A stretch of DNA of 12,046 bases, from assembly GCA_900543345.1 (NCBI GenBank), contig UQRJ01000058.1, forward strand, positions 1 through 12,046. Reading direction: 5' to 3'. Below the pieces are notes generated by a model. That model made no database searches. It was not told the DNA's origin and saw nothing but the letters and a program-made list of their open reading frames with translations. Below are positions 1-6,591 of the stretch, piece by piece (within the stretch, counting starts at the first letter, position 1; each line of letters opens with the position of its first letter). The position numbers were made by a program, and so were the translations under genes. Source of the stretch: an uncultured Sporolactobacillus sp. GTDB taxonomy: Bacteria; Bacillota; Bacilli; Bacillales; Sporolactobacillaceae.

Positions 1-48
1 CGAGATGTCTTAGGGTCTCGTGGGCTCGGAGATGTGTATAAGAGACAG
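1..48 (+). other. Nextera P7/i7 adapter remnant (artifact)
   Basis: This is not genomic DNA. Bases 15-48 equal the Nextera read-2 transposase adapter, ending in the 19-bp Tn5 mosaic end at 30-48. Bases 1-6 (CGAGAT) are the end of the Illumina P7 oligo, and bases 7-14 (GTCTTAGG) occupy the i7 index position. Genomic sequence begins at about 49. Confidence 0.98.
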
Positions 49-410
49 AAAGTATTTCGTGCGTTAGTTTTTCCGACCAGGAAGCACGTCAGCTCGCAGC
101 CATTCTCGGCGGAATGACCTACAAACCGAAAGCGATGGAAAACATTGAGATCGCCTTTGACGACCTGACTATCGACTGGTACCGTCTAAAAGCCGGTGCA
201 GCAATCATCGGAAAAACAATCGGAGAGGTCGGAATCCGTAATAACTATGACATCAATGTCATCGGCATTTTGCGAAAAGATCGTTCCCAGGAAATCAATC
301 CGGGTGTCGACACGATCTTTCGAGCGGAGGACACGGTGGTCGTCTCCGGCGAACGAAAGGCTTTAACAAGAGCCGCCAGCGAATTATTTTCGAAAACGGG
401 GAAATCCTGA
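49..410 (+). CDS. khtT: KhtT-like regulatory subunit of a K+/H+ antiporter, 5'-truncated
   Basis: The reading frame is open from the adapter junction: codons from 51 read SISCVSFSDQEARQLAAILGG before the internal Met at 114. That Met is therefore not the start. About 119 residues remain and roughly 45 N-terminal residues lie off the contig, compared with about 165 aa for Bacillus KhtT. The remaining C-terminal half is a TrkA-C/RCK-C domain (GKTIGEVGIRNNYDINVIGI, then NPGVDT and VVVSGERKAL). In B. subtilis, KhtT is a peripheral subunit that gates the KhtU antiporter, and its RCK-C domain binds cyclic di-AMP. The stop TGA (408-410) overlaps the khtU ATG by one base, so the two are translationally coupled. 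A khtS equivalent, if present, would lie off the left end. The assignment rests on close resemblance to KhtT and on the partner gene. Confidence 0.9.
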
Positions 411-1642
411 TGGATCATCTTGTTCTCGAAGTTGGAACCGCTCTGGTGCTGATCGCCATTGCCGCCTTGATCGCCAACCGGCTAAAGTTTTCCATTATTC
501 CTTTTTTGATAGTCGTTGGCATGCTCGTGGGTCCGCATGCGCCGCAGATCGGTGCGTTCAGTTTAAAATTTATCCATAGTGAGGAACTGATTGAATTTCT
601 CGGCCGAATGGGAATCCTGTTTTTATTATTCTATCTTGGGCTAGAGTTTTCGACAAGCAAATTGATTCGTTCGGGAAAATCCATTCTCATCGGCGGGAGC
701 CTTTATATTGGCATTAATTTTACACTCGGGCTGCTCTATCCGCTTATTCTCGGCTTTCCACTGAAAGAAACACTGCTCATTGCCGGAATCACGACCGTCT
801 CCTCCAGCGCCATCGTCGCCAAAGTCATTGTCGATCTGAGGCGAACGGGCAATGCCGAGACCGAATTAATTCTTGGCATCATCATGTTTGAAGACCTTTT
901 CTTAGCCGTTTACCTCTCGCTGATTTCCGGTTTGATTCTCGGCGATACGCGTTCATGGGGTTCGACCCTGTTGTCGATTGCCCTGTCGATCGGCTATATG
1001 CTCTTTTTCCTTATTCTGGCACGAAAGGCGCCGCCGTTACTTAATCGCCTATTGAGAGTGTCTTCCGACGAGGTATTCATTATTGTTGTTTTTGCCGCAT
1101 TGTTTTTTATCGCCGGTTTTTCGGAAACGTTGCACGTTGCCGAGGCAATCGGCGCGCTGCTGCTCGGCCTTGTTTTTTCCGAAACCGAACAGGCCCGACG
1201 CATTGAACAATTGGTTATCCCCTTCCGTAATTTTTTCGGAGCAATTTTCTTTTTCGGATTCGGCCTGAGCATCGATCCGACTCAGCTCGGCGGAGCCGTC
1301 GGGCTGACGATTGGCGCGGCGGCCATCACGATTATCGGCAATTTTATCGCCGGGCTCATCGCCGGTCGAATCGGTGGATTTTCCTATAAAGCGTCGACAA
1401 ATATCGGATTGACCATTGTCTCACGGGGCGAATTTTCCATCATCATGGCCGAGATCGCCGTGGCCGGCGGACTTATGCCGGTACTGCAGCCCTTTTCTGC
1501 GCTTTATGTCCTGATATTGGCCATACTCGGACCCGTGCTGACTAAAGAATCCAAAACTATTTTCCATCTGCTCAATCGGCTGCTCAAGTGGCAGCAGCCG
1601 AAAGCAGCCGATAAAACAAAAGATAGAGACCGATTATCCTGA
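410..1642 (+). CDS. khtU: KhtU-like K+/H+ antiporter, CPA2 family
   Basis: A full-length integral membrane protein of 410 aa with about 12 hydrophobic segments and a short hydrophilic tail (KAADKTKDRDRLS). It belongs to the CPA2/KefB-type Na+/H+ exchanger family. The start (MDHLVLEVGTALVLIAIAAL) and internal blocks such as TVSSSAIVAKVIVDLRRTGN, LGIIMFEDLFLAVYLS, FSETLHVAEAIGALLLGLVF and NIGLTIVSRGEFSII closely resemble B. subtilis KhtU (YhaU) as I remember it. KhtU exports potassium in exchange for protons, under control of KhtT and cyclic di-AMP. It overlaps khtT by one base (TGATG) with no separate promoter. No clear intrinsic terminator follows in the 71-base gap to the YitT gene, so read-through into that gene is possible. 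Confidence 0.93.
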   Translation: MDHLVLEVGTALVLIAIAALIANRLKFSIIPFLIVVGMLVGPHAPQIGAFSLKFIHSEELIEFLGRMGILFLLFYLGLEFSTSKLIRSGKSILIGGSLYIGINFTLGLLYPLILGFPLKETLLIAGITTVSSSAIVAKVIVDLRRTGNAETELILGIIMFEDLFLAVYLSLISGLILGDTRSWGSTLLSIALSIGYMLFFLILARKAPPLLNRLLRVSSDEVFIIVVFAALFFIAGFSETLHVAEAIGALLLGLVFSETEQARRIEQLVIPFRNFFGAIFFFGFGLSIDPTQLGGAVGLTIGAAAITIIGNFIAGLIAGRIGGFSYKASTNIGLTIVSRGEFSIIMAEIAVAGGLMPVLQPFSALYVLILAILGPVLTKESKTIFHLLNRLLKWQQPKAADKTKDRDRLS

Positions 1643-1713
1643 ACACAACAGTCTCAATCGACAGATAGCAGCCATGACTTCTCAATTTCACAGACAGGAA
1701 GGTCGGAAATGAC

Positions 1714-2622
1714 ATGACAAGTCCATTACAAACCGTTTTTTCCACTGACAGAAAGAAGAAACAGCGGCATAAGGGGCTGACCGTCCGTCAGTTCCTCATC
1801 CGTATTTTTTTTATTATTGTCGGCGTGGTCTTTGAAACCATTTCACTGGAGAGTTTTCTCGTGCCCAATAAGATCATCGACGGCGGCGTCACCGGCATCT
1901 CCATCATGCTGACGCATACGACCGGGTGGGCGATCGGTATTTTTCTATTCATGATCAACCTGCCGTTTTTCATGGTCGGTTACAAGCAAATGGGCAAAAC
2001 CTTCACGATTACATCCGCTTGCGGCGTCACGCTGTTGGCGCTTCTGACCACAACGTTTTCCGGGGCCGATCCGTTCACGCAGGATCCGCTGCTGGCTGCG
2101 GTATTCGGCGGGATCATCATGGGTATCGGTGTCGGTCTCGTCATTCGTAATGGCGGCTCATCGGACGGAACGGAAATTCTCGCCGTCCTGTTTAACGAAA
2201 AAACGCCGTTTTCGGTCGGCGAAATTGTGCTGTTCATTAATATTTTTATTCTCGGTGCCGCTGGTTTTGTGTTCGGTTGGAATTACGCGATGTATTCATT
2301 GATCGCTTATTTTATTGCTTTTAAAATGATCGATATCGTTAGTGAAGGCCTTGAATCATCGAAAGCGGTCTGGATCATCAGCGACTCCCATCAGGAAATC
2401 GGCGACGCGCTGAACGCCAGGCTCGGACGCGGCGTCACTTATCTAAACGGCGAAGGCGCCTATACCGGTAACGATAAAAACGTCATTTTTACCGTGATAA
2501 GCCGCTTGGAAGAAGCAAAAGTCAAAGGCATCGTCGACTCAATCGACGAAAGCGCATTTCTGGCCATCAGCGATATTCACGATGTGAAAGGCGGCCGTTT
2601 CAAGAAACGCAGCATTCATTAA
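1714..2622 (+). CDS. YitT-family membrane protein (DUF161 + DUF2179)
   Basis: A 302-aa protein. A basic cytoplasmic N-terminus (about 1-24) is followed by five or six membrane segments to about residue 205. That part carries the family signatures ETISLESFLVPNKIIDGGVTGISI and GGIIMGIGVGLVIRNGGSSDGTEILA. The soluble C-terminal DUF2179 domain (about 210-295) includes RGVTYLNGEGAYTGNDKNVI and the closing ISDIHDVKGG. Bacillales carry several paralogs (YitT, YpjC, YvjA, YqfU, YxkD) whose transport role is not settled, so I give no symbol. An AGGAAGG ribosome binding site (1696-1702) lies 11 bases before the ATG. A second ATG five bases upstream, at 1709, meets a stop after two codons and is not the start. 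The gene may be co-transcribed with khtTU, but the 71-base gap leaves this open. Confidence 0.88.
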   Translation: MTSPLQTVFSTDRKKKQRHKGLTVRQFLIRIFFIIVGVVFETISLESFLVPNKIIDGGVTGISIMLTHTTGWAIGIFLFMINLPFFMVGYKQMGKTFTITSACGVTLLALLTTTFSGADPFTQDPLLAAVFGGIIMGIGVGLVIRNGGSSDGTEILAVLFNEKTPFSVGEIVLFINIFILGAAGFVFGWNYAMYSLIAYFIAFKMIDIVSEGLESSKAVWIISDSHQEIGDALNARLGRGVTYLNGEGAYTGNDKNVIFTVISRLEEAKVKGIVDSIDESAFLAISDIHDVKGGRFKKRSIH

Positions 2623-3852
2623 TTATCGGATTGGAGCCCGCGATACTTTAGCTTTTTTTTCTTTTCGTCTGACCAGTGTATTGGAGAGCACGACCCAACC
2701 GGCATTAACAAATAACAGCAGGCTTGTAGAGAAAAAGACGTACTTGATGCCGTATGCCGCCGCCATATGACCGCCGAGCAGCGAACCGCCGAGCGTACCG
2801 ATAAATTGGGCGGATTGATTATAGCCAAATAACCGCCCGGTAATCGCCGCCGGCGCCATTTTTTTTACAAGTGTATTGATCGACGGAAGAATACCTGCCG
2901 TCGCCAGTCCGAGCAGAAATCGCAATGCCGTCAACTGCCACGGGTTGCTCACGAATGCCTGCGGAATAAAAATCACACCGGTAAACAGCAGCGATACGAT
3001 CAGTACCTTTTTCGGCCCGATGCGGTCCGACAATTTGCCGAGCAATGGCGCGGCAATCACACTGGCCAGTCCGGCCGCCGCTACAACAACTCCCGCGATC
3101 AATTGCAGATTGGACGAGTGGGGATCGAGGATTTTTACATATAACGTGATAATCGGCTGAATCGACATATTGGCCAACTGGACCATGAACGTGGTCAGAA
3201 ACATCGCCAGAAACAGGCCGACATGAGGCGTCATCCGCCAGACTTGGCGAAAGGACGGGGCCTTCTTTTTTACAATTACAAATTTTTCCTTAACAAATAG
3301 CAGCGATGCGATAAACCCACAAGCGAGAATGAAACTCGTGTCGACAAAGACGAGACGCATGCCCATCACCTGAGCGAGAAAACCGCCGAGCAGCGGGCCG
3401 ATCAGTGAACCGCTGATGCCGCCCGTCGATAACATCCCCAGCGCCCAGCCGGCATGATCCTTCGGCGTCTGCGTCGCAACCAGAATAATCGATGCCGGGA
3501 TGTAGCCGGAAACGACGCCCATCAGCAGCCGTAACAGGAAGAGTTGGTACACGTCCTGGGCAAATCCCATCGCAAAAACGATCAGCGACATGCCGAGACT
3601 CGCACGCAGCAGCATCGGCTTACGCCCGTATTTATCCGCCAACTGCCCCCAAAGCGGTGAGACGATCGCGGAAACAAGAAAGGTCCCACCGAAAATAAGG
3701 CCCGACCAACGCTCGATGTCGGCTGTGTTCTGTATGCCAAGTTGCTCAATATATAACGGTAAAAAAGGAATAATCTGGCTCATGCCTGCCGCCGTCGTGA
3801 ACGCGCCGAACCAACAGACATATAAATTTCGTTTCCATAACGGGAATGACAC
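2623..3852 (-). CDS. MdtG-like multidrug efflux MFS transporter (DHA1)
   Basis: A 12-segment major facilitator protein of about 409 aa, resembling E. coli MdtG (408 aa) throughout: WKRNLYVCWFGAF, IPFLPLYIEQLG, the motif-A loop GQLADKYGRKPMLLRASLGM, ALGMLSTGGISGSLIGPLLGG (motif C) and FGYNQSAQFIGTLGG. It probably exports drugs or other small molecules by proton antiport; the substrate is unknown. I choose the GTG at 3852. An AAAGAAAGG ribosome binding site ends at 3861, exactly 8 bases upstream, and the resulting start (V/M-SFPLWKRN) aligns with MdtG. The ATG at 3918 would add 22 residues with no family match. The gene is divergent from a LysR-type regulator, which probably controls it. Its stop directly abuts the stop of the convergent yitT-family gene. 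Confidence 0.88.
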   Translation of the reverse strand: MSFPLWKRNLYVCWFGAFTTAAGMSQIIPFLPLYIEQLGIQNTADIERWSGLIFGGTFLVSAIVSPLWGQLADKYGRKPMLLRASLGMSLIVFAMGFAQDVYQLFLLRLLMGVVSGYIPASIILVATQTPKDHAGWALGMLSTGGISGSLIGPLLGGFLAQVMGMRLVFVDTSFILACGFIASLLFVKEKFVIVKKKAPSFRQVWRMTPHVGLFLAMFLTTFMVQLANMSIQPIITLYVKILDPHSSNLQLIAGVVVAAAGLASVIAAPLLGKLSDRIGPKKVLIVSLLFTGVIFIPQAFVSNPWQLTALRFLLGLATAGILPSINTLVKKMAPAAITGRLFGYNQSAQFIGTLGGSLLGGHMAAAYGIKYVFFSTSLLLFVNAGWVVLSNTLVRRKEKKAKVSRAPIR

Positions 3853-3943
3853 AGTATGCACCTTTCTTTGACTATAATTTCTCATTAGTGCCCGGATGTA
3901 GAAAAAGCGCCTAATCAAGGGCGCAAATTTAACAATTTCTATC

Positions 3944-3965
3944 TTAATGGCATTTGCTCATTTAA
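3944..3965. promoter_or_regulatory. candidate LysR-type operator dyad
   Basis: An imperfect inverted repeat, TTAATG-N9-CATTTAA, lies in the 186-base divergent region between the MFS gene and the LysR gene. It covers the -35 element of the proposed lysR-type promoter, a common position for autoregulation. A second short dyad, AAATT-TAAC-AATTT, lies at 3925-3938, and an alternating AT tract runs from about 3969 to 3989. LysR regulators usually bind partly symmetric sites of about 15 bp plus a second site. Which of these is the operator cannot be decided from one sequence. Confidence 0.3.
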
Positions 3966-3982
3966 TCCAATATATATATTAT
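3954..3982 (+). promoter_or_regulatory. sigmaA-type promoter for the LysR regulator
   Basis: TTGCTC (3954-3959), a 17-base spacer and TATTAT (3977-3982) form a plausible promoter reading toward the regulator, with a start site near 3989 and a leader of about 50 bases. I found no equally good promoter for the divergent efflux gene, which would fit a gene that needs activation. Confidence 0.45.
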
Positions 3983-4038
3983 TATATATGAATAGGTTAG
4001 AGGCTATCAATGTCTTTGCAGTGAAGGGAGAAAATAGG

Positions 4039-4935
4039 ATGGAATTACTCCAGCTGAAATATTTTCTGACCGTCGCCCGCCTTCAGCATATGACCCGCGC
4101 CGCCCACGCCTTGTCCATCGCTCAGCCGTCTCTGAGCCAGACGATCAAACGGCTGGAAAATGAACTCGGTGTCCCGCTGTTTGAACGCAAGGGCCGGCGG
4201 ATCATTTTAAATCGCTATGGAAAAATTTTTCTGGAAAAAACGGAAGCGGCTCTCTCCAGTCTGCGCGAAGGCCGGCAGGAAGTGGCCGATCTGGCTAAGG
4301 TCAAGGAAGATCTGATCTCACTGGCTGTGATGCGGACGCCGATCATCCCCGACCTGCTTGGCAGCTTCCGCAAAAATCAGCCGCTCGTCCGTTTCCGAGT
4401 CAAGCTGATCGCTCGCGATACCTTTCAGCATCAGTTGGAGACCGGAGAGGTCGATCTGTGCATCCTCCCTTACTTAAAAACAGGGAACGATCCGTTCGAG
4501 TGGCGGAAACTCATGGACGATGAAATTTTTCTCGCCGTGCCCCGGTCGCATCCGCTGGCCGGCAGGCGAAGAATCAATCTCCGCGAAATTGCCCGTGAAC
4601 CGTTTATCATGAAAGCAAGCGGTGCTTTCCGCCACATGACGGACCAGTTCTGCCGCATGGCCGGGTTTCAACCGGACATTGCTTTTGAGGTTGACGATCC
4701 GCTATCGATACGCGGGCTTGTCCGTGAAGGACTCGGCGTTGCTTTCTTCTCCTCACTGACATTGCGGACCGCCGACGATACTTCAATTGTGCCGCTTAGG
4801 ATCATCAAGCCGCATTGCCTGCGGACAATCAGCCTGGTTTGGAATAAAGACCGTTACCATTCACCGATTTCGGCTGTGTTCTATCAATTTGTGATTGATT
4901 ACTTCAATCGTTTTCGTGAAAACGGCAAGCAGTGA
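4039..4935 (+). CDS. LysR-type transcriptional regulator
   Basis: A 298-aa regulator. Its N-terminal winged helix-turn-helix (about 1-65) reads LQLKYFLTVARLQHMTRAAH, then LSIAQPSLSQTIKRLENELG and VPLFERKGRRIILN, the canonical family signature. A linker helix and a periplasmic-binding-fold effector domain (about 90-290) follow. I place the start at the ATG at 4039, not at the in-frame ATG at 3988. AAGGGAG (4024-4030) lies 8 bases before 4039, and MELLQLKYFL is the standard start of this family. Being divergent from the MFS efflux gene, it most likely controls that gene and itself in response to a small ligand. The ligand is unknown; closeness to a named subgroup such as CzcR or GltC cannot be judged by eye. 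A strong intrinsic terminator follows directly. Confidence 0.92.
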   Translation: MELLQLKYFLTVARLQHMTRAAHALSIAQPSLSQTIKRLENELGVPLFERKGRRIILNRYGKIFLEKTEAALSSLREGRQEVADLAKVKEDLISLAVMRTPIIPDLLGSFRKNQPLVRFRVKLIARDTFQHQLETGEVDLCILPYLKTGNDPFEWRKLMDDEIFLAVPRSHPLAGRRRINLREIAREPFIMKASGAFRHMTDQFCRMAGFQPDIAFEVDDPLSIRGLVREGLGVAFFSSLTLRTADDTSIVPLRIIKPHCLRTISLVWNKDRYHSPISAVFYQFVIDYFNRFRENGKQ

Positions 4936-4947
4936 CCGTGTATATCG

Positions 4948-4985
4948 TCATACTGCCTGATGTTTATCGGCAGTATGAGCTTTTT
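4948..4985 (+). terminator. intrinsic terminator of the LysR gene, inside the end of a terC gene
   Basis: A perfect 10-bp stem (TCATACTGCC at 4948-4957 with GGCAGTATGA at 4969-4978), an 11-base loop, then GC and five T on the + strand. It begins 13 bases after the regulator stop. The same bases encode the last codons and stop (4948-4950) of the convergent terC-family gene. On the - strand no T-tract follows, so it should act for the regulator only. Confidence 0.8.
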
Positions 4986-5655
4986 CATATTTTTTCCGAC
5001 TGAGCCAACCGAAATAGAGCACACCGGCAATGATCAGAATCACAACCGGCCATTCCGCCCAGGCAGCGGCGGCGCCGAGCAGATTGGTAAATAATTTTTC
5101 CGCAAACAGCATCTTTCCTGCCGTCATCGCCAAAATAGCGGCGCCGACATAAACTAACCACGGGAAGCGGTCGATCAGTTTCATGATCACCGCACTGCCG
5201 CCCATTAGCAGCGGCACGCTGACCAGTAAGCCGCAGATGACAAGTAAGGGATCGTTCTGCGCGGCGCCGGCAACCGCCAGCATGTTATCCAGGCTCATCA
5301 ACGCATCGGCAATGATGATCGTGCGGATGGCTCCCCAAAGCCCTGTCGCGGCCTTAACTTTTTTTTTCCGGTCGGTCGGCGCGGGCCGCAGAAGCCGATA
5401 AGCAATCCAGATCAGCAGCAGGCCGCCGAAAAAGTGCAATCCGGGGACCATTAGTAAATAGACGACGCCGATGGTGCAGAGCACACGGATAACCAATGCA
5501 CCGACGGTCCCGTATAAAATCGCTTTTTCCCGCTGGCGGTTTGGTAGACGGCGGGCCGCCATGGCAATAACTACCGCGTTATCGCCCGCCAGAAACAAAT
5601 CGATGCCAATAATCACAATTAAAGAAGACCAAAAAGCAGGTGTAAAAATTCCCAT
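4948..5655 (-). CDS. TerC-family (YjbE-type) membrane protein, probable Mn2+ exporter, copy 1
   Basis: A 235-aa protein with about seven membrane segments. The two TerC half-repeats each carry the acidic signature thought to line the ion path: GIDLFLAGDNAVVIAMAARR near the N-terminus and IIIADALMSLDNMLAVAGAA in the second half. It most resembles the riboswitch-associated YjbE subfamily. B. subtilis relatives export manganese, partly to load exported metalloenzymes. The neighbouring upstream paralog has the same length and matches at well over half of positions by eye, so this is a tandem duplication. It has no riboswitch of its own; the 89-base gap holds only a weak hairpin, so it is probably expressed from the upstream manganese-responsive leader. 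An AGGAGG (5669-5674) lies 13 bases before the ATG, a long spacing. Its 3' end contains the regulator's terminator. The metal is inferred from family and leader. Confidence 0.87.
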   Translation of the reverse strand: MGIFTPAFWSSLIVIIGIDLFLAGDNAVVIAMAARRLPNRQREKAILYGTVGALVIRVLCTIGVVYLLMVPGLHFFGGLLLIWIAYRLLRPAPTDRKKKVKAATGLWGAIRTIIIADALMSLDNMLAVAGAAQNDPLLVICGLLVSVPLLMGGSAVIMKLIDRFPWLVYVGAAILAMTAGKMLFAEKLFTNLLGAAAAWAEWPVVILIIAGVLYFGWLSRKKYEKAHTADKHQAV

Positions 5656-5690
5656 AAATTCACTGATTCCTCCTCACAGATCGACATCCA

Positions 5691-5722
5691 AACCAATAAA
5701 CCTCTCCCCATTTTGAGAGAGG
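5691..5722 (-). terminator. weak hairpin between the two terC genes
   Basis: On the - strand CCTCTC (5722-5717) can pair with GAGAGG (5706-5701), followed by TTTATTGGTT. The T-tract is broken, so this is at most a leaky attenuator or an RNA-processing stem between the paralogs. It could lower expression of the downstream copy. Confidence 0.3.
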
Positions 5723-5744
5723 CCGTCACATGACAAGCCAACTT

Positions 5745-6452
5745 TCAGACCGTTTCCGTTTTCGCCGACTCACGCTGTTTCCACGCTTTTGCGGCCGAGT
5801 TCCTGCTCCTCCAGCCGAAAAAAAGAACGCCGGTGATGATCAACGCCAGAATCGGCCATTTGATCCATAAAACACCGTCCAGCGGTGCAGCAATAAAGTG
5901 CTCGGCAAATATCATCCGTCCGGCAGTAAACGCCAGAATCGCGGACCCGGCGTAAGTGATCCAGGCATAACGATCGACCAGCTTCAGGAATAGCGCACTG
6001 CCGCCCATGACCAGCGGAATACTGACCAGCAGGCCGAGAATGACCAGCAGATAGTTGCCGGACGCCGCACCGCCGATCGCCAGTACATTATCCAGTCCCA
6101 TCAGCGCATCGGCCATGATGATCGTACCGATCGCCGCGCCAAGGCTGGATTGGGCTTCGACTTTTTTACTCCCCTCGTGGGCGCGCAGCAGATTATAGGC
6201 AATCCAGACCAATAACAGGCCGCCGACCAAATGCAGGCCGGGAATTTTGAGCAGCCAGACAACCGCCAGTGTCGCCAAGGCCCGAATCAGCACGGCACCC
6301 AGGGCGCCGTACAGAATCGCCCGCTTCCGTTGATCATCCGGCAAACGGGCCGCTGCCAGCGCAATCACAATCGCATTGTCGCCAGCAAGAATCAGGTCGA
6401 TGCCGATAATCAGCAATAGTGACGTGAGAAATTCGAGCGAAAACAGTTCCAT
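5745..6452 (-). CDS. TerC-family (YjbE-type) membrane protein, probable Mn2+ exporter, copy 2
   Basis: A 235-aa TerC-family protein with about seven membrane segments. The paired signatures are GIDLILAGDNAIVIALAAAR and IIMADALMGLDNVLAIGGAA. It is the promoter-proximal member of the tandem pair. I place the start at the ATG at 6452: AGGAGG (6461-6466) lies exactly 8 bases upstream, and MELFSLEFL aligns with the start of the neighbour. The longer frame from 6551 runs back through a terminator hairpin in the leader and is not coding. The gene follows a yybP-ykoY manganese riboswitch, the classical arrangement for this subfamily (ykoY in Bacillus, alx in E. coli). From this I infer that it exports Mn2+ when cytoplasmic manganese is high. 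Confidence 0.92.
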   Translation of the reverse strand: MELFSLEFLTSLLLIIGIDLILAGDNAIVIALAAARLPDDQRKRAILYGALGAVLIRALATLAVVWLLKIPGLHLVGGLLLVWIAYNLLRAHEGSKKVEAQSSLGAAIGTIIMADALMGLDNVLAIGGAASGNYLLVILGLLVSIPLVMGGSALFLKLVDRYAWITYAGSAILAFTAGRMIFAEHFIAAPLDGVLWIKWPILALIITGVLFFGWRSRNSAAKAWKQRESAKTETV

Positions 6453-6476
6453 TCCATCATCCTCCTGTGTTTGAAT

Positions 6477-6502
6477 CCGGTCGGCTCGAAGCCGAATGCC
6501 GG
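6477..6502 (-). other. third leader hairpin just before the ribosome binding site
   Basis: On the - strand TCGGCT-TCG-AGCCGA (6495-6481) forms a 6-bp stem. It is flanked by CCGG (6502-6499) and CCGG (6480-6477), which can extend it across a small bulge. It ends ten bases before the AGGAGG. No T-tract follows, so it is not a terminator. It might protect or present the ribosome binding site. Confidence 0.4.
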
Positions 6503-6506
6503 CACG

Positions 6507-6545
6507 AAAAAAACAGCCTCTCCAACTTTCGAATGGAAAGGCTGT
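6507..6545 (-). terminator. second intrinsic terminator (T2) in the terC leader
   Basis: On the - strand ACAGCC-TTTCCA (6545-6534) pairs with TGGAGA-GGCTGT (6524-6513), a 12-bp stem with one U-G wobble and a 9-base loop. Together with the last stem T it gives seven consecutive T (6513-6507). It looks like a complete intrinsic terminator, placed 8 bases after the first one and still upstream of the terC start. Its 5' arm contains CCTTT, complementary to the 3' arm of the first terminator. Confidence 0.75.
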
Positions 6546-6553
6546 CTGCATTC

Positions 6554-6591
6554 AAAAAACCTTTGCCTTATTCATCCGTTCGAGGCAAAGG
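6554..6591 (-). terminator. riboswitch-controlled intrinsic terminator (T1)
   Basis: On the - strand CCTTTGCC (6591-6584) pairs perfectly with GGCAAAGG (6567-6560), followed by six T (6559-6554). The CCTTT of its 5' arm is also the 3' strand of riboswitch helix P1, so terminator and ligand-bound aptamer exclude each other. Ligand binding is therefore predicted to turn the gene on. Confidence 0.87.

Noticed and set aside
1..48. Tn5 mosaic ends at both contig ends read as a natural transposon with inverted terminal repeats.
   Set aside because: The flanking bases are commercial adapter and index sequence, and the enclosed genes are ordinary chromosomal genes with no transposase.
114..116. ATG at 114 as the start of a small TrkA-C protein.
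   Set aside because: The frame is open and KhtT-like upstream to the adapter junction, so the gene is truncated rather than short.
2624..2660. Terminator after the yitT-family gene: a TATCG/CGATA stem followed by a run of eight T.
   Set aside because: The stem is only 5 bp with a 12-base loop, and 7 bases separate it from the T-run, which encodes the Lys-rich end of the efflux protein.
3988..4038. Upstream ATG at 3988 for the LysR regulator.
   Set aside because: The 17 extra residues precede the conserved start, a good ribosome binding site serves 4039, and 3988 falls at the predicted transcription start.
4909..4924. Palindrome CGTTTTC-GT-GAAAACG near the end of the LysR gene as a terminator for terC on the - strand.
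   Set aside because: The loop would be too small without losing pairs, the stem is AT-rich and no T-tract follows.
5701..5722. Second riboswitch in front of the downstream terC gene, suggested by a GGGGAGAGG stretch on the - strand.
   Set aside because: It lacks the GAGTAGC block and the GAGACC 3' block; it is only a small hairpin.
6453..6551. 33-residue N-terminal extension of the upstream TerC protein from the ATG at 6551.
   Set aside because: It lies in the leader across terminator T2 and a third hairpin, has no family match, and a perfect AGGAGG at 8-base spacing marks 6452 as the start.
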